Assembly (NCBI RefSeq): GCF_017592555.1
Contig: NZ_JAGFNS010000005.1
Location: 1-64,000, forward strand
DNA length: 64,000 nucleotides
Source: Actinoplanes flavus
GTDB lineage: Bacteria; Actinomycetota; Actinomycetes; Mycobacteriales; Micromonosporaceae
Direction of reading: 5' to 3'
Shown here piece after piece: positions 1 through 8,727 of this stretch. The notes beneath the pieces are model-generated. The model ran no database searches. It saw only the letters and a list, made by a program, of their open reading frames with translations, and was not told the origin of the DNA. Every line of letters begins with the position of its first letter. The stretch's first letter is position 1. The translations under genes were made by a program, and so were the position numbers.

Positions 1-771
1 TTCGGGCAGACCTGCTTCGAACCCGGCGAGGCCAAGTGCACCTACGGCACCGGCGGCTTCCTGCTGATGAACACCGGCACCACACCGGTCCGGTCCCGCC
101 ACGGCCTGATCACCACGGTCGGCTACCGGATCGGCGCCGAGAAACCGGTGTTCGCGCTGGAGGGATCGATCGCGATCGCCGGGTCGCTGGTCCAGTGGCT
201 CCGCGACAACCTGGGCCTGATCGGCACCGCCTCGGAGATCGAGACCCTCGCCGGGACGGTCCGCGACAACGGCGGCTGCTACATCGTGCCGGCGTTCTCC
301 GGCCTGTTCGCGCCCTACTGGCAGAGCGAGGCGCGAGGGGTCATCGTGGGGCTGACCTCGTACATCACGAAGGCGCACCTGGCCCGCGCGGTGCTGGAGG
401 CGACCGGCTGGCAGACCCGCGACGTGGTCGACGCGATGAACGCCGACTCCGGCCTGGCGCTGACCGCGCTCAACGTGGACGGTGGAATGACCGCGGACAA
501 CCTGCTGATGCAGATCGTCGCCGACTTCCTGGAGGTCCCGGTGCGGCGGCCGATGGTCGCCGAGACGGTGTCGCTGGGCGCCGCCTACGCGGCCGGGCTG
601 GCCGTCGGCTACTGGTCGGACCAGCGGGACCTGCGCGCCAACCGGCACATGGCCGGCCGGTGGCGGCCCCGGATGGACGCGACCCGGCGCGCCACCGAGT
701 ACGCGAACTGGCGGCGCGCCATCGAGAGCTCGATCGTGTTCAGCCGGACCGATCAGAGTGGTCTGCGGTAG
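1..771 (+). CDS. glpK: glycerol kinase, C-terminal part (5' end outside window)
   Basis: The open frame runs in from the left edge and ends at TAG 769-771. The visible 256 residues are the second half of an FGGY-family glycerol kinase, which phosphorylates glycerol to glycerol 3-phosphate in the cytoplasm. Family marks are the ATP-site [11 protein letters not shown] near the edge, [10 protein letters not shown], the [17 protein letters not shown] segment and the [13 protein letters not shown] segment followed by [17 protein letters not shown]. The 3' end overlaps the convergent methyltransferase gene by 19 bp. Identity is secure from these motifs; start and regulation are not visible. Confidence 0.95.
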   Translation, partial: FGQTCFEPGEAKCTYGTGGFLLMNTGTTPVRSRHGLITTVGYRIGAEKPVFALEGSIAIAGSLVQWLRDNLGLIGTASEIETLAGTVRDNGGCYIVPAFSGLFAPYWQSEARGVIVGLTSYITKAHLARAVLEATGWQTRDVVDAMNADSGLALTALNVDGGMTADNLLMQIVADFLEVPVRRPMVAETVSLGAAYAAGLAVGYWSDQRDLRANRHMAGRWRPRMDATRRATEYANWRRAIESSIVFSRTDQSGLR

Positions 772-1490
772 ACCGAGATGTGGTCGGTGCTCTTGTCGTC
801 GAACGGGTCGCGCTGCCAGTTCGCGTAGCGGGCCTCGAGTTCGAGGCCGGCGGCCGCGGCCATCGCGTCGATCTGCTCCGGCCACTGGTAACGCATGCCG
901 AACGGCTGCAACCGGACGCCACCGTCGGTGAAGGTGACGGTCTGCCGGACGAACGTCTGGGCGGCCCGGTCGTAGCGGTGCAGGCGGACGCGGACCGCCT
1001 CCTCGGTGACCGAGTGGACCTGGACCTCACGCTCCTCCCGGTCGAACTTCTCCTCGTCGGGCACGAACGCCTCGATGACGAACCGGCCGCCGGGCGTCAG
1101 CACCCGGGCCACGTTGCACAGACAGTCCTCCTGACGGCCCGGGACGGTCAGGTTGAACAGGGTGTTGAAGACCAGGTAGACGAGCGGAAAGGGGCCGGGC
1201 CGGGGCACGTCCGCCATGTCGGCCACGGTCACCGGCACGGCGTCACCGCCGGGCTTGCCGCGCAACAGCTCCACCATCTCCGGGGAGGCCTCGATGCCTT
1301 CGACCGGTACGCCGAGGGCGGCCAGCGGCAGCGCCACCCGGCCGCTGCCGATCGCCAGTTCCAGAGCCGGACCGCCGCCGGCCAGACCGGCCAGGAACGC
1401 GGCGGCCGGGCCGGGGTCGGGGTTGCCGGGGGAGTCGTAGACGGCGGCCCACTGGCGGCCGAACAGTCCGGGATCGTCGAGAAGCGCCAT
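753..1490 (-). CDS. class I SAM-dependent methyltransferase
   Basis: A 245-residue protein with a Rossmann-fold methyltransferase core. Motif I is [16 protein letters not shown] (about residues 42-57), the acidic residue after strand 2 is in [10 protein letters not shown], and [16 protein letters not shown] is the post-motif III strand. The substrate cannot be told. I chose ATG 1490 because a GGAG lies just upstream, although very close; a TTG at 1526 would add 12 residues. It is read on the opposite strand to acyP's left neighbour region and ends inside the 3' end of glpK. It is probably its own transcript, or follows acyP on the minus strand after a 63-bp gap. Confidence 0.85.
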   Translation of the reverse strand: MALLDDPGLFGRQWAAVYDSPGNPDPGPAAAFLAGLAGGGPALELAIGSGRVALPLAALGVPVEGIEASPEMVELLRGKPGGDAVPVTVADMADVPRPGPFPLVYLVFNTLFNLTVPGRQEDCLCNVARVLTPGGRFVIEAFVPDEEKFDREEREVQVHSVTEEAVRVRLHRYDRAAQTFVRQTVTFTDGGVRLQPFGMRYQWPEQIDAMAAAAGLELEARYANWQRDPFDDKSTDHISVYRRPL

Positions 1491-1553
1491 GTCTCCACGT
1501 CTACCGGCGCCGCCGTGGACCGGCAACCCGAAACGATCCGATCAGGACGGAGG

Positions 1554-1820
1554 TCAGCGGATGGTGAAGGCGTCGAAGCCCTCGGCCGGTTCGTCGTGGA
1601 TCTCCAGGTTGTCCACGCGGGCGCCGGTCGGGCCGGTCCGCGCCCAGCTGACCAGCCGCGCCACGCCCTCCGGGTCGCCCTCGAAGACCGCCTCGACCCG
1701 GCCGTCCGGCAGGTTGCGCACCCAGCCGCGGACCGCGTGCCGGCAGGCGACGCGGCGGCACGAGTCGCGGAAGAAGACGCCCTGCACCCGCCCTTCGGCG
1801 AGGACGCGTTTGCGGATCAC
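1554..1820 (-). CDS. acyP: acylphosphatase
   Basis: At 88 residues this is the normal length for the family. It hydrolyses carboxyl-phosphate bonds such as acetyl phosphate. The phosphate-binding loop GRVQGVFFRDSCRR carries the catalytic Arg (about residue 18), and GWVRNLPDGRVEAVFEG carries the catalytic Asn (about residue 36). Both key residues are present, so the enzyme should be active. It lies 63 bp upstream of the methyltransferase on the same strand; no functional link is evident. Confidence 0.93.
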   Translation of the reverse strand: MIRKRVLAEGRVQGVFFRDSCRRVACRHAVRGWVRNLPDGRVEAVFEGDPEGVARLVSWARTGPTGARVDNLEIHDEPAEGFDAFTIR

Positions 1821-2014
1821 CGGCCCACCCTACGTCGGGACGTGTCATCGGGAGTCGCTATTGATCAGGCCTCCGGTGGGCTTTCCGGTTAGCCGGATGG
1901 TGAACATTTCCCTTGCCTCACACCAACCCCGGCTGCCTCAAGATCCACTACAGTCGCGTGCACACACGCGCGCCGGCCGGGTCGCGTGAAGCACGCATGC
2001 GAAAGGAGGCCGAC

Positions 2015-2203
2015 GTGGGTAAGACCAAGGAGAAGGCCAAGAAGGCGGTAGTGGTCGAGGCCGCGCCGGTTGTCGAGACGCCGGTCGTCCCGGCCAAGGT
2101 CAAGAAGGCCAAGAAGGAGAAGGCGGCCGTCGTCGAGGCCGCTCCCGCTCCCGCTCCCGCCAAGCCGGAGAAGAAGTCCAAGAAGGACAAGAAGAAGAAG
2201 TGA
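2015..2203 (+). CDS. small Lys/Ala/Val/Pro-rich basic protein
   Basis: The predicted protein has 62 residues and starts at GTG 2015, which has an excellent AAAGGAGG Shine-Dalgarno 7 bases upstream. The sequence is almost only K, A, V, E and P: alternating Lys-rich blocks (KTKEKAKK, KVKKAKKEK, KKSKKDKKKK) and VVEAAP blocks that occur three times. It has no signal peptide or membrane segment. The composition resembles the basic tails of histone H1-like or HU-type nucleoid proteins, so binding to nucleic acid or another polyanion is a reasonable inference, not more. A strong hairpin follows directly. No family was recognised. Confidence 0.7.
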   Translation: MGKTKEKAKKAVVVEAAPVVETPVVPAKVKKAKKEKAAVVEAAPAPAPAKPEKKSKKDKKKK

Positions 2204-2212
2204 TTCACCGGG

Positions 2213-2234
2213 CCGCCGCGCGATGGCGCGGCGG
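2213..2234 (+). terminator. GC-rich hairpin after the Lys-rich gene
   Basis: A perfect 9-bp stem (CCGCCGCGC / GCGCGGCGG) with a GATG loop lies 9 bases after the stop of the Lys-rich gene. It lacks a long T-run but has GTCCGTT behind it, as is common for actinobacterial terminators. Confidence 0.6.
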
Positions 2235-2291
2235 TCCGTTCTCACGGGGCCGGTTGTTTCGCGGGGCCGTTCGTTTCACGCGGCGTTCGTT

Positions 2292-2816
2292 TCACACGGC
2301 GTTCGTGAACAGTTCGCAAGTCATGTTGTAGTACCGGTCGGTCTGCCCCAGATGGCGCATGCCGAGCCGTTGGCAGACCGCCTGCGAGGCGGTGTTCTCC
2401 GGCCAGGTGACGGCCAGCACCGGGGAGACGCCGGAGCGGGTCGCGTACGCCATCACGGCGGTGGCCGCCTCGGTGGCGTACCCCTTGCCCCACGCGTCCG
2501 GATGCAGGTGCCAGCCGATCTCGGTCTCGTCGGTGGGCGCCAGCTTCTCGCCGGAGCCGAGCAGCGGGACCAGCAGCGCGGTGCCGAGCAGGTGGCCGGT
2601 CGCCCGGTCCTGGATCGCCCAGATCGTGTGCACGTCGTCCTGCCGGGCCCGCCAGCGGGTCAGCGTGGCGACGGCGTCGTCGTGGCCGCTCAGAGCGCGT
2701 GGCGCCGAGCCGAGATAGCGGGCCACCTCCCAGCGCGAGTACATGTCGAGGAGGAAGTCAATGTCCTTCTCCTCCCACTCACGCAGAAGCAGCCGTGGCG
2801 AGATCAGTGACCGCAT
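2292..2816 (-). CDS. GNAT family N-acetyltransferase (RimJ/RimL type)
   Basis: A 174-residue acetyltransferase of the Acetyltransf_3 type. The N-terminus RLLLREWEEKDIDFLLDM is typical, the acetyl-CoA-binding loop is HPDAWGKGYATEAATAVMAYA (about residues 105-125), and the C-terminus PENTASQAVCQRLGMRHLG is the usual last helix-strand. The target (a protein N-terminus, an antibiotic or a small amine) is not predictable. The ATG at 2816 gives the normal family N-terminus. It is divergent from scpA, with 75 bp between the two starts. Confidence 0.88.
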   Translation of the reverse strand: MRSLISPRLLLREWEEKDIDFLLDMYSRWEVARYLGSAPRALSGHDDAVATLTRWRARQDDVHTIWAIQDRATGHLLGTALLVPLLGSGEKLAPTDETEIGWHLHPDAWGKGYATEAATAVMAYATRSGVSPVLAVTWPENTASQAVCQRLGMRHLGQTDRYYNMTCELFTNAV

Positions 2817-2891
2817 CGCCGCAGCGTAACGGGGAATGTGAAGGAATGTAACCAGCCGGTAACCCGGCAACGTCTGTGACGTTGGAAAGGC

Positions 2892-3860
2892 GTGCGCTCG
2901 GAGGAACTCGCCATCGACATGGTCTACGGTCGGCACGTGCTTGAAGAGGAGACGGAGTCCACTGGTGGCTTCACGGTCCGGTTGGAGAATTTCACCGGGC
3001 CGTTCGATCTGCTTCTGCAACTGATCGGCAAGCACAAGCTGGATGTCACCGAGGTGGCGCTGCACCAGGTCACCGACGACTTCATCGCCTACATCCGGGC
3101 CATGGGCGACGACTGGGACCTGGGCGAGGCCAGCGAGTTCCTGCTGGTCGCGGCGACCCTGCTGGACCTCAAGGCGGCCCGGCTGCTGCCCGCCGCCGAG
3201 GTCGAGGACGAGGAGGACCTGGCCCTGCTGGAGGCGCGCGACCTGCTGTTCGCCCGGCTCCTGCAGTACAAGGCCTTCAAGGAGGCGGCCGCGCACATCG
3301 CGGAGCTCGAGGCCACCGGGGCGCGTCGCTGGCCGCGGCTGGTCACCCTCGAGCAGCGGTACGCGGACGCGCTCCCCGAACTGGTCCTCGGCGTCGGCCC
3401 GCAACGGCTGCTGAAACTGGCGCTGAAGAGCTTCCTGCCCAAGCCCGGCCCGCCGCAGGTGTCGATCGCCCACATCCACCAGGTGCGGGTGAGCGTCCGG
3501 GAACACGCCACGCTGCTGCGTGACCGGTTGCGCCGGGCCGGCACCGCCACGTTCAGCCTGCTGGTCGCCGACTGTGCGAACACCCTCGAGGTGGTGGCCC
3601 GGTTCCTGGCCCTGCTGGAGCTCTACCGGGAGGGGCTGATCGACTTCGAGCAGCCGGTCTCCCTGGACGAGCTGACCGTCCGCTGGATCGGCGGTGACTC
3701 GGACGTCGAGCTCGACATCGACGACTACGAGGGCAGCAAACCGGAGGCCGAAAGTGCCGAATCGGGCGAAACACCGGCGGAGCGGCTTGACGAGCCCGGC
3801 TCCGATGGCGATCTTGGCACGGGTGACGATGCGCCGGTGGCCGTGAAGGAGAGTTCGTGA
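2892..3860 (+). CDS. scpA: segregation and condensation protein A
   Basis: ScpA is the kleisin of the bacterial SMC-ScpAB condensin and bridges the SMC head domains. The 322-residue protein shows the family N-terminus FTVRLENFTGPFDLLLQLIGK, the central SEFLLVAATLLDLKAARLLP helix and the C-terminal winged-helix segment VARFLALLELYREGLIDFEQ. A 60-residue acidic, disordered tail follows. The GTG start at 2892 has GGAAAGG very close upstream; ATG 2919 is an alternative. It overlaps scpB by 4 bp (GTGA), so the two are translationally coupled. Confidence 0.95.
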   Translation: MRSEELAIDMVYGRHVLEEETESTGGFTVRLENFTGPFDLLLQLIGKHKLDVTEVALHQVTDDFIAYIRAMGDDWDLGEASEFLLVAATLLDLKAARLLPAAEVEDEEDLALLEARDLLFARLLQYKAFKEAAAHIAELEATGARRWPRLVTLEQRYADALPELVLGVGPQRLLKLALKSFLPKPGPPQVSIAHIHQVRVSVREHATLLRDRLRRAGTATFSLLVADCANTLEVVARFLALLELYREGLIDFEQPVSLDELTVRWIGGDSDVELDIDDYEGSKPEAESAESGETPAERLDEPGSDGDLGTGDDAPVAVKESS

Positions 3861-4858
3861 GCAGCGAGGAGCGTCCCGAGTCGCTGGCGGCGCAGGCGGC
3901 CGCGTGGGTGCCGCCGTGGGAGCGGCACCGCGAGCCGGACCGGGAGTACCAGGCCGAGGCCGAGTCCTCGCCCCCGCCTCCGGACGAGCCTTCTGAGCCT
4001 TCGCCGTCTTCGGAGCTTTCGGAACCTTCGCCGCCTTCGCCGCCTTCGCCGCCTTCGCCGCTTTCGGAACCTTCGGAACCTTCGGAACCTTCGGAGCTTT
4101 CGGAACCTTCGCAGCCGGAGCCTTCGCAGCCGCAGCCGCAGCCGGAGCCTTCGCAGCCGCAGCCGCAGCCGCAGCCGCAGCCGCAGCCGCAGCCGCAGCC
4201 GCAGCCGCAGCCGGAGCCGGAGCCGGAGCCCAGGGCCGCGGCGGTCCCCGCCCAGGCACGGCCGCGGCGGGAGGATCCGCCCGCTCCCACCCGTACCCCC
4301 GCTGTTGTGATGGACGACGCAGAGCTGGCGGCGGCCCTCGAATCGATCATGCTGGTGGTCGACGAGCCGGTAGGCGAGTTGCAGTTGGCGCAGGTCCTGG
4401 AACAGCCGGTGGAGCGGATCGCCCGCGTCCTGGAGGACGTCTCGGCGCGCTACACCGCAGCCGGGCACGGCATCGACCTGCGGCGGGCGGCCGGCGGGTG
4501 GCGTCTCTACACCCGCCCGGAGTACGCCCAGTACGTCGAACGGTTCGTCCTCGACGGCCAGTCGGTCCGGCTCACCCAGGCCGCCCTGGAGACACTCGCC
4601 GTGGTCGCCTACAAGCAGCCGGTGACCCGATCGCGCATCTCGGCCATCCGCGGTGTGAACTGTGACGGGGTGATGCGTACGCTGGTCACTCGCGGCCTGA
4701 TCGAGGAGTGCGGCACCGAACCGGAAACCGGGGCATACCTGTACCGGACGACGTCGCTGTTCCTCGAGAAGCTCGGCCTCAACTCGGTCGACCAGCTGCC
4801 GCCGCTCGCCCCGTTCCTGCCCGACGATGTGGAAGAAGTGCTCGATGCCTCAGGCTGA
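3857..4858 (+). CDS. scpB: segregation and condensation protein B with long low-complexity N-terminus
   Basis: ScpB is the winged-helix partner (kite subunit) of the SMC-ScpA complex. The conserved part begins near residue 150 (DDAELAAALESIMLVVDEPV) and contains RLTQAALETLAVVAYKQPVTRSRISAIRGV. The protein has 333 residues, while the core family is about 180-200. The excess is an N-terminal tract of SEPSEPSEP and QPQPQPQP repeats (about residues 38-125). The start overlaps scpA by 4 bp and the end overlaps rluB by 14 bp. The repeat tract is probably disordered and length-variable; its effect on condensin is unknown. Confidence 0.94.
   Translation: MSSEERPESLAAQAAAWVPPWERHREPDREYQAEAESSPPPPDEPSEPSPSSELSEPSPPSPPSPPSPLSEPSEPSEPSELSEPSQPEPSQPQPQPEPSQPQPQPQPQPQPQPQPQPQPEPEPEPRAAAVPAQARPRREDPPAPTRTPAVVMDDAELAAALESIMLVVDEPVGELQLAQVLEQPVERIARVLEDVSARYTAAGHGIDLRRAAGGWRLYTRPEYAQYVERFVLDGQSVRLTQAALETLAVVAYKQPVTRSRISAIRGVNCDGVMRTLVTRGLIEECGTEPETGAYLYRTTSLFLEKLGLNSVDQLPPLAPFLPDDVEEVLDASG
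3990..4230 (+). repeat. in-frame microsatellite inside scpB
   Basis: Two classes of short tandem repeats follow each other: 9-bp units related to CCTTCGGAA or CCTTCGCCG (coding S-E-P or S-P-P), then a 6-bp CAGCCG array (coding Q-P) with a few GAGCCG and CCTTCG interruptions. All units are multiples of three, so changes in copy number keep the frame. Confidence 0.9.
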
Positions 4859-5582
4859 CACCGCCGAACGCCTCCAGAAAGTCCTGGCTGCGGCCGGTGT
4901 TGGATCCCGGCGCGCCTGCGAAGACCTGATCTTCCGGCGGCGCGTGACCGTCAACGGCCGGGTCGCCAAGCTCGGCGACAAGGTCGACCCCGCCACGGCG
5001 GAGATCCACGTCGACGGGCAGCGGGTGATCACCAACACCAAGCTCGTCTACGTGGCGCTGAACAAGCCGCGCGGTGTCGTCTCCAGCCTCGACGACGAGA
5101 AGGGCCGCACCGAGCTGGCCGACTTCCTCGGCGCCAACTTCGAGCAGCGGCTGTTCCATGTGGGCCGGCTCGACGCCGACTCCGAGGGGCTGCTCCTGTT
5201 CACCAACGACGGCGGGCTGGCGCACAAGCTGATGCACCCGTCGTACGAGATCAACAAGACCTATCTGGCCGAGGTGGTCGGGCCGCTGCCGCGCTCGGTG
5301 GGCCGGGCCCTGCAGGCCGGTGTCGAGCTGGAGGACGGCCCGGCGAAGGTCGACTCCTTCCGCCTGGTCGACGCGATCGGCAAGACCGCCCAGGTGGAGA
5401 TCGTGCTGCACGAGGGCCGCAAGCACATCGTCCGCCGGATGATGGACGCCGTGGGGCACCCGGTCACCCGGCTCATCCGGACGGCGGTGGGCCCGATCCG
5501 CCTCGGCGACCTGCGGCCGGGCGGGTTCCGCCACCTGTCGCAGGCCGAGGTCGCGGCCCTGTTCAAGGCGGTCGGCGACTAG
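4845..5582 (+). CDS. rluB: 23S/16S rRNA pseudouridine synthase, RsuA/RluB family
   Basis: The 245-residue protein isomerises a uridine in ribosomal RNA to pseudouridine. Residues 5-60 form an S4 RNA-binding domain (ERLQKVLAAAGVGSRRACEDLI), followed by the catalytic domain with the signature GRLDADSEGLLLFTNDG, whose first Asp is the catalytic residue, and the KTYLAEV and GRKHIVRRM segments. ATG 4845 is preferred because it lies inside the scpB end in the usual coupled arrangement. This completes the scpA-scpB-rluB operon. Its 3' end shares the tetranucleotide CTAG with the stop of the convergent lipoprotein gene. Confidence 0.94.
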   Translation: MPQADTAERLQKVLAAAGVGSRRACEDLIFRRRVTVNGRVAKLGDKVDPATAEIHVDGQRVITNTKLVYVALNKPRGVVSSLDDEKGRTELADFLGANFEQRLFHVGRLDADSEGLLLFTNDGGLAHKLMHPSYEINKTYLAEVVGPLPRSVGRALQAGVELEDGPAKVDSFRLVDAIGKTAQVEIVLHEGRKHIVRRMMDAVGHPVTRLIRTAVGPIRLGDLRPGGFRHLSQAEVAALFKAVGD

Positions 5583-6562
5583 TAGGTGCGGTCGGGCAGC
5601 GCGTCAGCGGCACTGTCGGAGTCGAAGACCGCCTTCTGCGACTCCACGCGCTTCTGCACCTGGCCGCCGAAGAACAGGTCGACGACCACCGTCATCAACT
5701 GCTCGCCGATCTCCGGGCTGCACTCGACGACGTAGTTCAGCTTGCCCTCCACCAGGGCCGTCAACCCGGCCCTGGTGGCGTCCACCGTGACGATGCGGAC
5801 GTCGGTGCCGGGCTTCTTCCCGGCGGCCTGCAACGCCTTGACCGCGCCCAGGCCCATGTCGTCGTTCTGCGCGAAGACGGCGTCGATGTCCTTGACCCGG
5901 CGCAGCAGCTTCTTCATGGCCGTCTCGCCGCCGGCCACCGTCCAGTTGCCGGTCTCGCTGTCCATCACCCGCAGCTTGCCGTGCCGGGAGGCGGTCTCCC
6001 GGAAGCCCTCGGTACGCAGTTTGGTCGGCGACGATCCGGGCGTGCCGAGCAGCTCCACGACGTTGACGTGGCCGCTGTAGTCCTCGTAGTCGTTCTCCAG
6101 GTAGAGCGCCGCCAGGTTGCCCTCGGAGGCGAACTCGGCGCCGATCGAGCTGACGTACAGCGAATCGTCCGTGGTCTCGATGAGCCGGTCGGTGAGCACC
6201 ACCGGGATGCCGGCGTCGCGCGCCTGGCGCAGCACGCCGTCCCAGCCGGTCTCCACCACCGGGGAGAAGGCGATCACGTTCACCTTCGCGGCGATGTACG
6301 ACTGGATCGCCGCGATCTGCTTCTTCTGGTCGCCCTCGGCGTTGTCGAATTTCAGCGTGATCCGGTTGCGCTCGGCCGCCTTCTTGATCGACGCGGTGTT
6401 CGCCTCACGCCAGCCGCTCTCCGAGCCGACCTGAGAGAACCCCAGTACGATCGGGCCACTGGGGACGTCGCGTAGGTTGAAGCCCTCCGGCTCGTCTCCG
6501 CAACCGGCCAGCACCGAGCACACGCCCGCGGTACCGAGTGATAGGAACGAACGTCTGCGCAT
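5579..6562 (-). CDS. sugar ABC transporter substrate-binding lipoprotein
   Basis: A 327-residue periplasmic-binding protein of the Peripla_BP_4 (ribose/galactofuranose) type. The signal peptide has a twin Arg-like MRRRSF start and a lipobox VLAGC (Cys 21), so the protein is a membrane-anchored lipoprotein. Family marks are SESGWREANTASIKKAA, VIAFSPVVETGWD, VLTDRLI and AVFAQNDDMGLGAVKALQ. ATG 6562 is supported by GGGGGA 7 bases upstream. No permease or ATPase for sugars lies beside it, so it is an orphan here and its ligand is unknown. Confidence 0.88.
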   Translation of the reverse strand: MRRRSFLSLGTAGVCSVLAGCGDEPEGFNLRDVPSGPIVLGFSQVGSESGWREANTASIKKAAERNRITLKFDNAEGDQKKQIAAIQSYIAAKVNVIAFSPVVETGWDGVLRQARDAGIPVVLTDRLIETTDDSLYVSSIGAEFASEGNLAALYLENDYEDYSGHVNVVELLGTPGSSPTKLRTEGFRETASRHGKLRVMDSETGNWTVAGGETAMKKLLRRVKDIDAVFAQNDDMGLGAVKALQAAGKKPGTDVRIVTVDATRAGLTALVEGKLNYVVECSPEIGEQLMTVVVDLFFGGQVQKRVESQKAVFDSDSAADALPDRTY

Positions 6563-6686
6563 CGGTGAATCCCCCGTCAACGGCGATCATCAATCCCGGA
6601 ACGGGTGTCGACGATAACAACGCGTCGATCGGCGCTCTACCCCATGTGGCGCCAGCAGTGGAAAACACCGCCGGCGCCACCGATGA

Positions 6687-7979
6687 TCACGCTCTCATGA
6701 CCGTGGCGATGGGGATTCCGGCCGCCCGGAGCGCCGGAACGAAGCCACCGAGCACACCGGCGATCAGACCGGCGATCACCCCGGCCACCCCGGCGTCCCA
6801 GGGGAAGACGACACCCTGGAGGAACGGCTCGGAGTTGCCCGCCAGCACCACCACACCCTTGAGGGCGGCGGCGCTCACCCCGATCGCCAGAGCCGCGGTG
6901 AGCAGGCCGGTGATCAGCGTCTCGGCAAGCACGATGCCGGCCAGCAGGGCCCGCGGTGTGCCGACCGCACGGCGCAGCGCGAACTCCTCGACCCGCTCGC
7001 CGACGGTGGCCAGACCGACGTTCAGGATGCCGGCCACGCCGATCAGCAGGACCAGGCCGGCCATCGACAGGAAGATCAGCCGCATCAGGGCCAGTTCCTT
7101 CTCCTGGTCCTTGCGCGAGTTGATCAGTTCGACGTACGGCTCCGCGTTGATCGCCTTGAGCTTGCTGGTGAGCACCTGCTCGACCGGCGTGTCCCCGGTC
7201 ATCAGCACGTTCATCTCGCCCATCGACGGGTCGACGAGTTTCGTGGCCGGGATCCAGTTGGCCATCTCGTCCATCCGCACGTACGCCCGCGGCTGGTAGT
7301 CCCCGTCGTCCACCACACCGATGAGCTGCGGTGTCATGTTCGCGCTGGCGCCCGGCACGCGCATCTCGGCCGGCACCCGGTAGCGCTCGAAGCCCTTGGC
7401 CGCCTCCTCGTTGAGCACCAGCCGCGGCGCCATCGACGGCACCGAACCGAAGTCGAGCCACTGGCCGGACTTCGGACGGAACGGCTTGAACTGCCGGATG
7501 TCGCCGGTGAGCGCGGTCAGGCGTACCTCGATGGCCTGTCCTTCCGGACCGGCCTCCGCGGGCGTCTGCTCCCGGCAGTTGCCGGTCGCATCGCAGACCA
7601 TCGGCATGCCGTAGAACCCGATCTCGTCGAACGGCGAGGCGTTCGGGTTGACCGGCCGGACCCCGGGCTCACCGATGATCGCCGAGACGCCCACCACGGC
7701 CACCGCGTCGTCCCGGCCGGGAACGGTGTCCATGATGATCTCGCTGACCCGCGGCTGCGGGGCCATGCCCATGACCTTGGTGCCGTCGATGCCGCGCTGG
7801 AGTTCCATGTCGGCGAGCAGGGCCCGCTCGGCGATGCTGGCGCCGGCCTGCACCACCACGACGGCGAGCACACCGAGGAAGAGGCTCACCATGGACAGCA
7901 GGGTGCGGGTCTTGCGGGCCCGGATGCCCTGCAACCCGATGATGAGAGCCGAGCGGAAGCGCCCGGAGAGCCGGATCAC
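6687..7979 (-). CDS. MacB-type ABC transporter permease
   Basis: A 430-residue FtsX/MacB-like permease. One membrane helix near residue 20-40 (TLLSMVSLFLGVLAVVVV) is followed by a large extracytoplasmic MacB_PCD domain, and three helices lie in the last 130 residues (LIFLSMAGLVLLIGVAGILN, VLAETLITGLLTAALAIGVS and the C-terminal one). The GTG start at 7979 has a perfect GGAGG 6 bases upstream. It is third in an operon with the adaptor lipoprotein and the ATPase, separated from the ATPase by 55 bp. By analogy it moves small molecules, peptides or lipoproteins out of the cell. Confidence 0.88.
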   Translation of the reverse strand: MIRLSGRFRSALIIGLQGIRARKTRTLLSMVSLFLGVLAVVVVQAGASIAERALLADMELQRGIDGTKVMGMAPQPRVSEIIMDTVPGRDDAVAVVGVSAIIGEPGVRPVNPNASPFDEIGFYGMPMVCDATGNCREQTPAEAGPEGQAIEVRLTALTGDIRQFKPFRPKSGQWLDFGSVPSMAPRLVLNEEAAKGFERYRVPAEMRVPGASANMTPQLIGVVDDGDYQPRAYVRMDEMANWIPATKLVDPSMGEMNVLMTGDTPVEQVLTSKLKAINAEPYVELINSRKDQEKELALMRLIFLSMAGLVLLIGVAGILNVGLATVGERVEEFALRRAVGTPRALLAGIVLAETLITGLLTAALAIGVSAAALKGVVVLAGNSEPFLQGVVFPWDAGVAGVIAGLIAGVLGGFVPALRAAGIPIATVMRA

Positions 7980-8034
7980 ACCGCACCTCCGGAAACCCGA
8001 ACAGGACCGCGATCGTGACGCTCGCTTCGCTCGG

Positions 8035-8727
8035 TCACGCCGCCACCTTCTGTTCGGCCAACACACCCTCGTTGAGGTGCAGGATCCGGCCCATCCGGGC
8101 CGCGTGGTCCCGGTCGTGGGTGACCAGGATGAGCGCGCAGCCGCGTGCGGTGACCCCCTGGAGGGCGTCGATCACCAGCGTGCCGGTCTCGGTGTCCAGG
8201 GCGCCGGTCGGCTCGTCGGCCAGCAGGATCCGCGGCTGCCGCACCAGCGCGCGGGCGATCGCCACCCGCTGCTGCTCACCGCCGGACATCTTGGCCGGCC
8301 GGTTCTTCGCCAGATGCGCGATGCCGACCTCCTCGAGAGCCGCCATGACCTTGGCCCGGCGCTGCCGGCGGGGCAGCCAGCCCTGGCCGTTGACCAGCGC
8401 CATCGCCACGTTCTGTGCCGCGGTCAGATGCTTGAGCAGGAAGAACCGCTGGAACACGAATCCGAAGTGCGAGCTGCGCAGCTTCGCGGCCCGGCGCTCC
8501 GGCAGCCGGCTGATCTCGGTGCCGTCGAGCAGATAGCTGCCCTGGTCCGGGCGGTCGAACAGGCCCAGCACACTGAGCAGGGTGCTCTTGCCGGAACCGG
8601 ACCGGCCGACGATGGCCAGGCTCTCCCCGGGGTGCACGCTCAGGCCGACGCCGTCGAGGATCGTCCGCGGCTGCTCCTGTCCCTTGAGGACCTTGGTGAT
8701 GCCGTTCAGCTCGATGAGGGCCGTCAC
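8035..8727 (-). CDS. MacB/LolD-type ABC transporter ATP-binding protein
   Basis: A 230-residue ATPase with Walker A GRSGSGKST, the signature MSGGEQQRV, Walker B ILLADEPTGALD and the switch His in LVTHD. All catalytic residues are present. The GTG start at 8727 overlaps the stop of the adaptor gene by 4 bp. With that adaptor and the next permease it forms a three-gene efflux or mechanotransmission system typical of Gram-positive MacB-like sets. Confidence 0.92.
   Translation of the reverse strand: MTALIELNGITKVLKGQEQPRTILDGVGLSVHPGESLAIVGRSGSGKSTLLSVLGLFDRPDQGSYLLDGTEISRLPERRAAKLRSSHFGFVFQRFFLLKHLTAAQNVAMALVNGQGWLPRRQRRAKVMAALEEVGIAHLAKNRPAKMSGGEQQRVAIARALVRQPRILLADEPTGALDTETGTLVIDALQGVTARGCALILVTHDRDHAARMGRILHLNEGVLAEQKVAA

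Noticed and set aside
36..1892. Very long Arg-rich open frame over the first 1.9 kb
   Set aside because: It is a shadow frame across glpK, the methyltransferase and acyP, each of which has clear family motifs.
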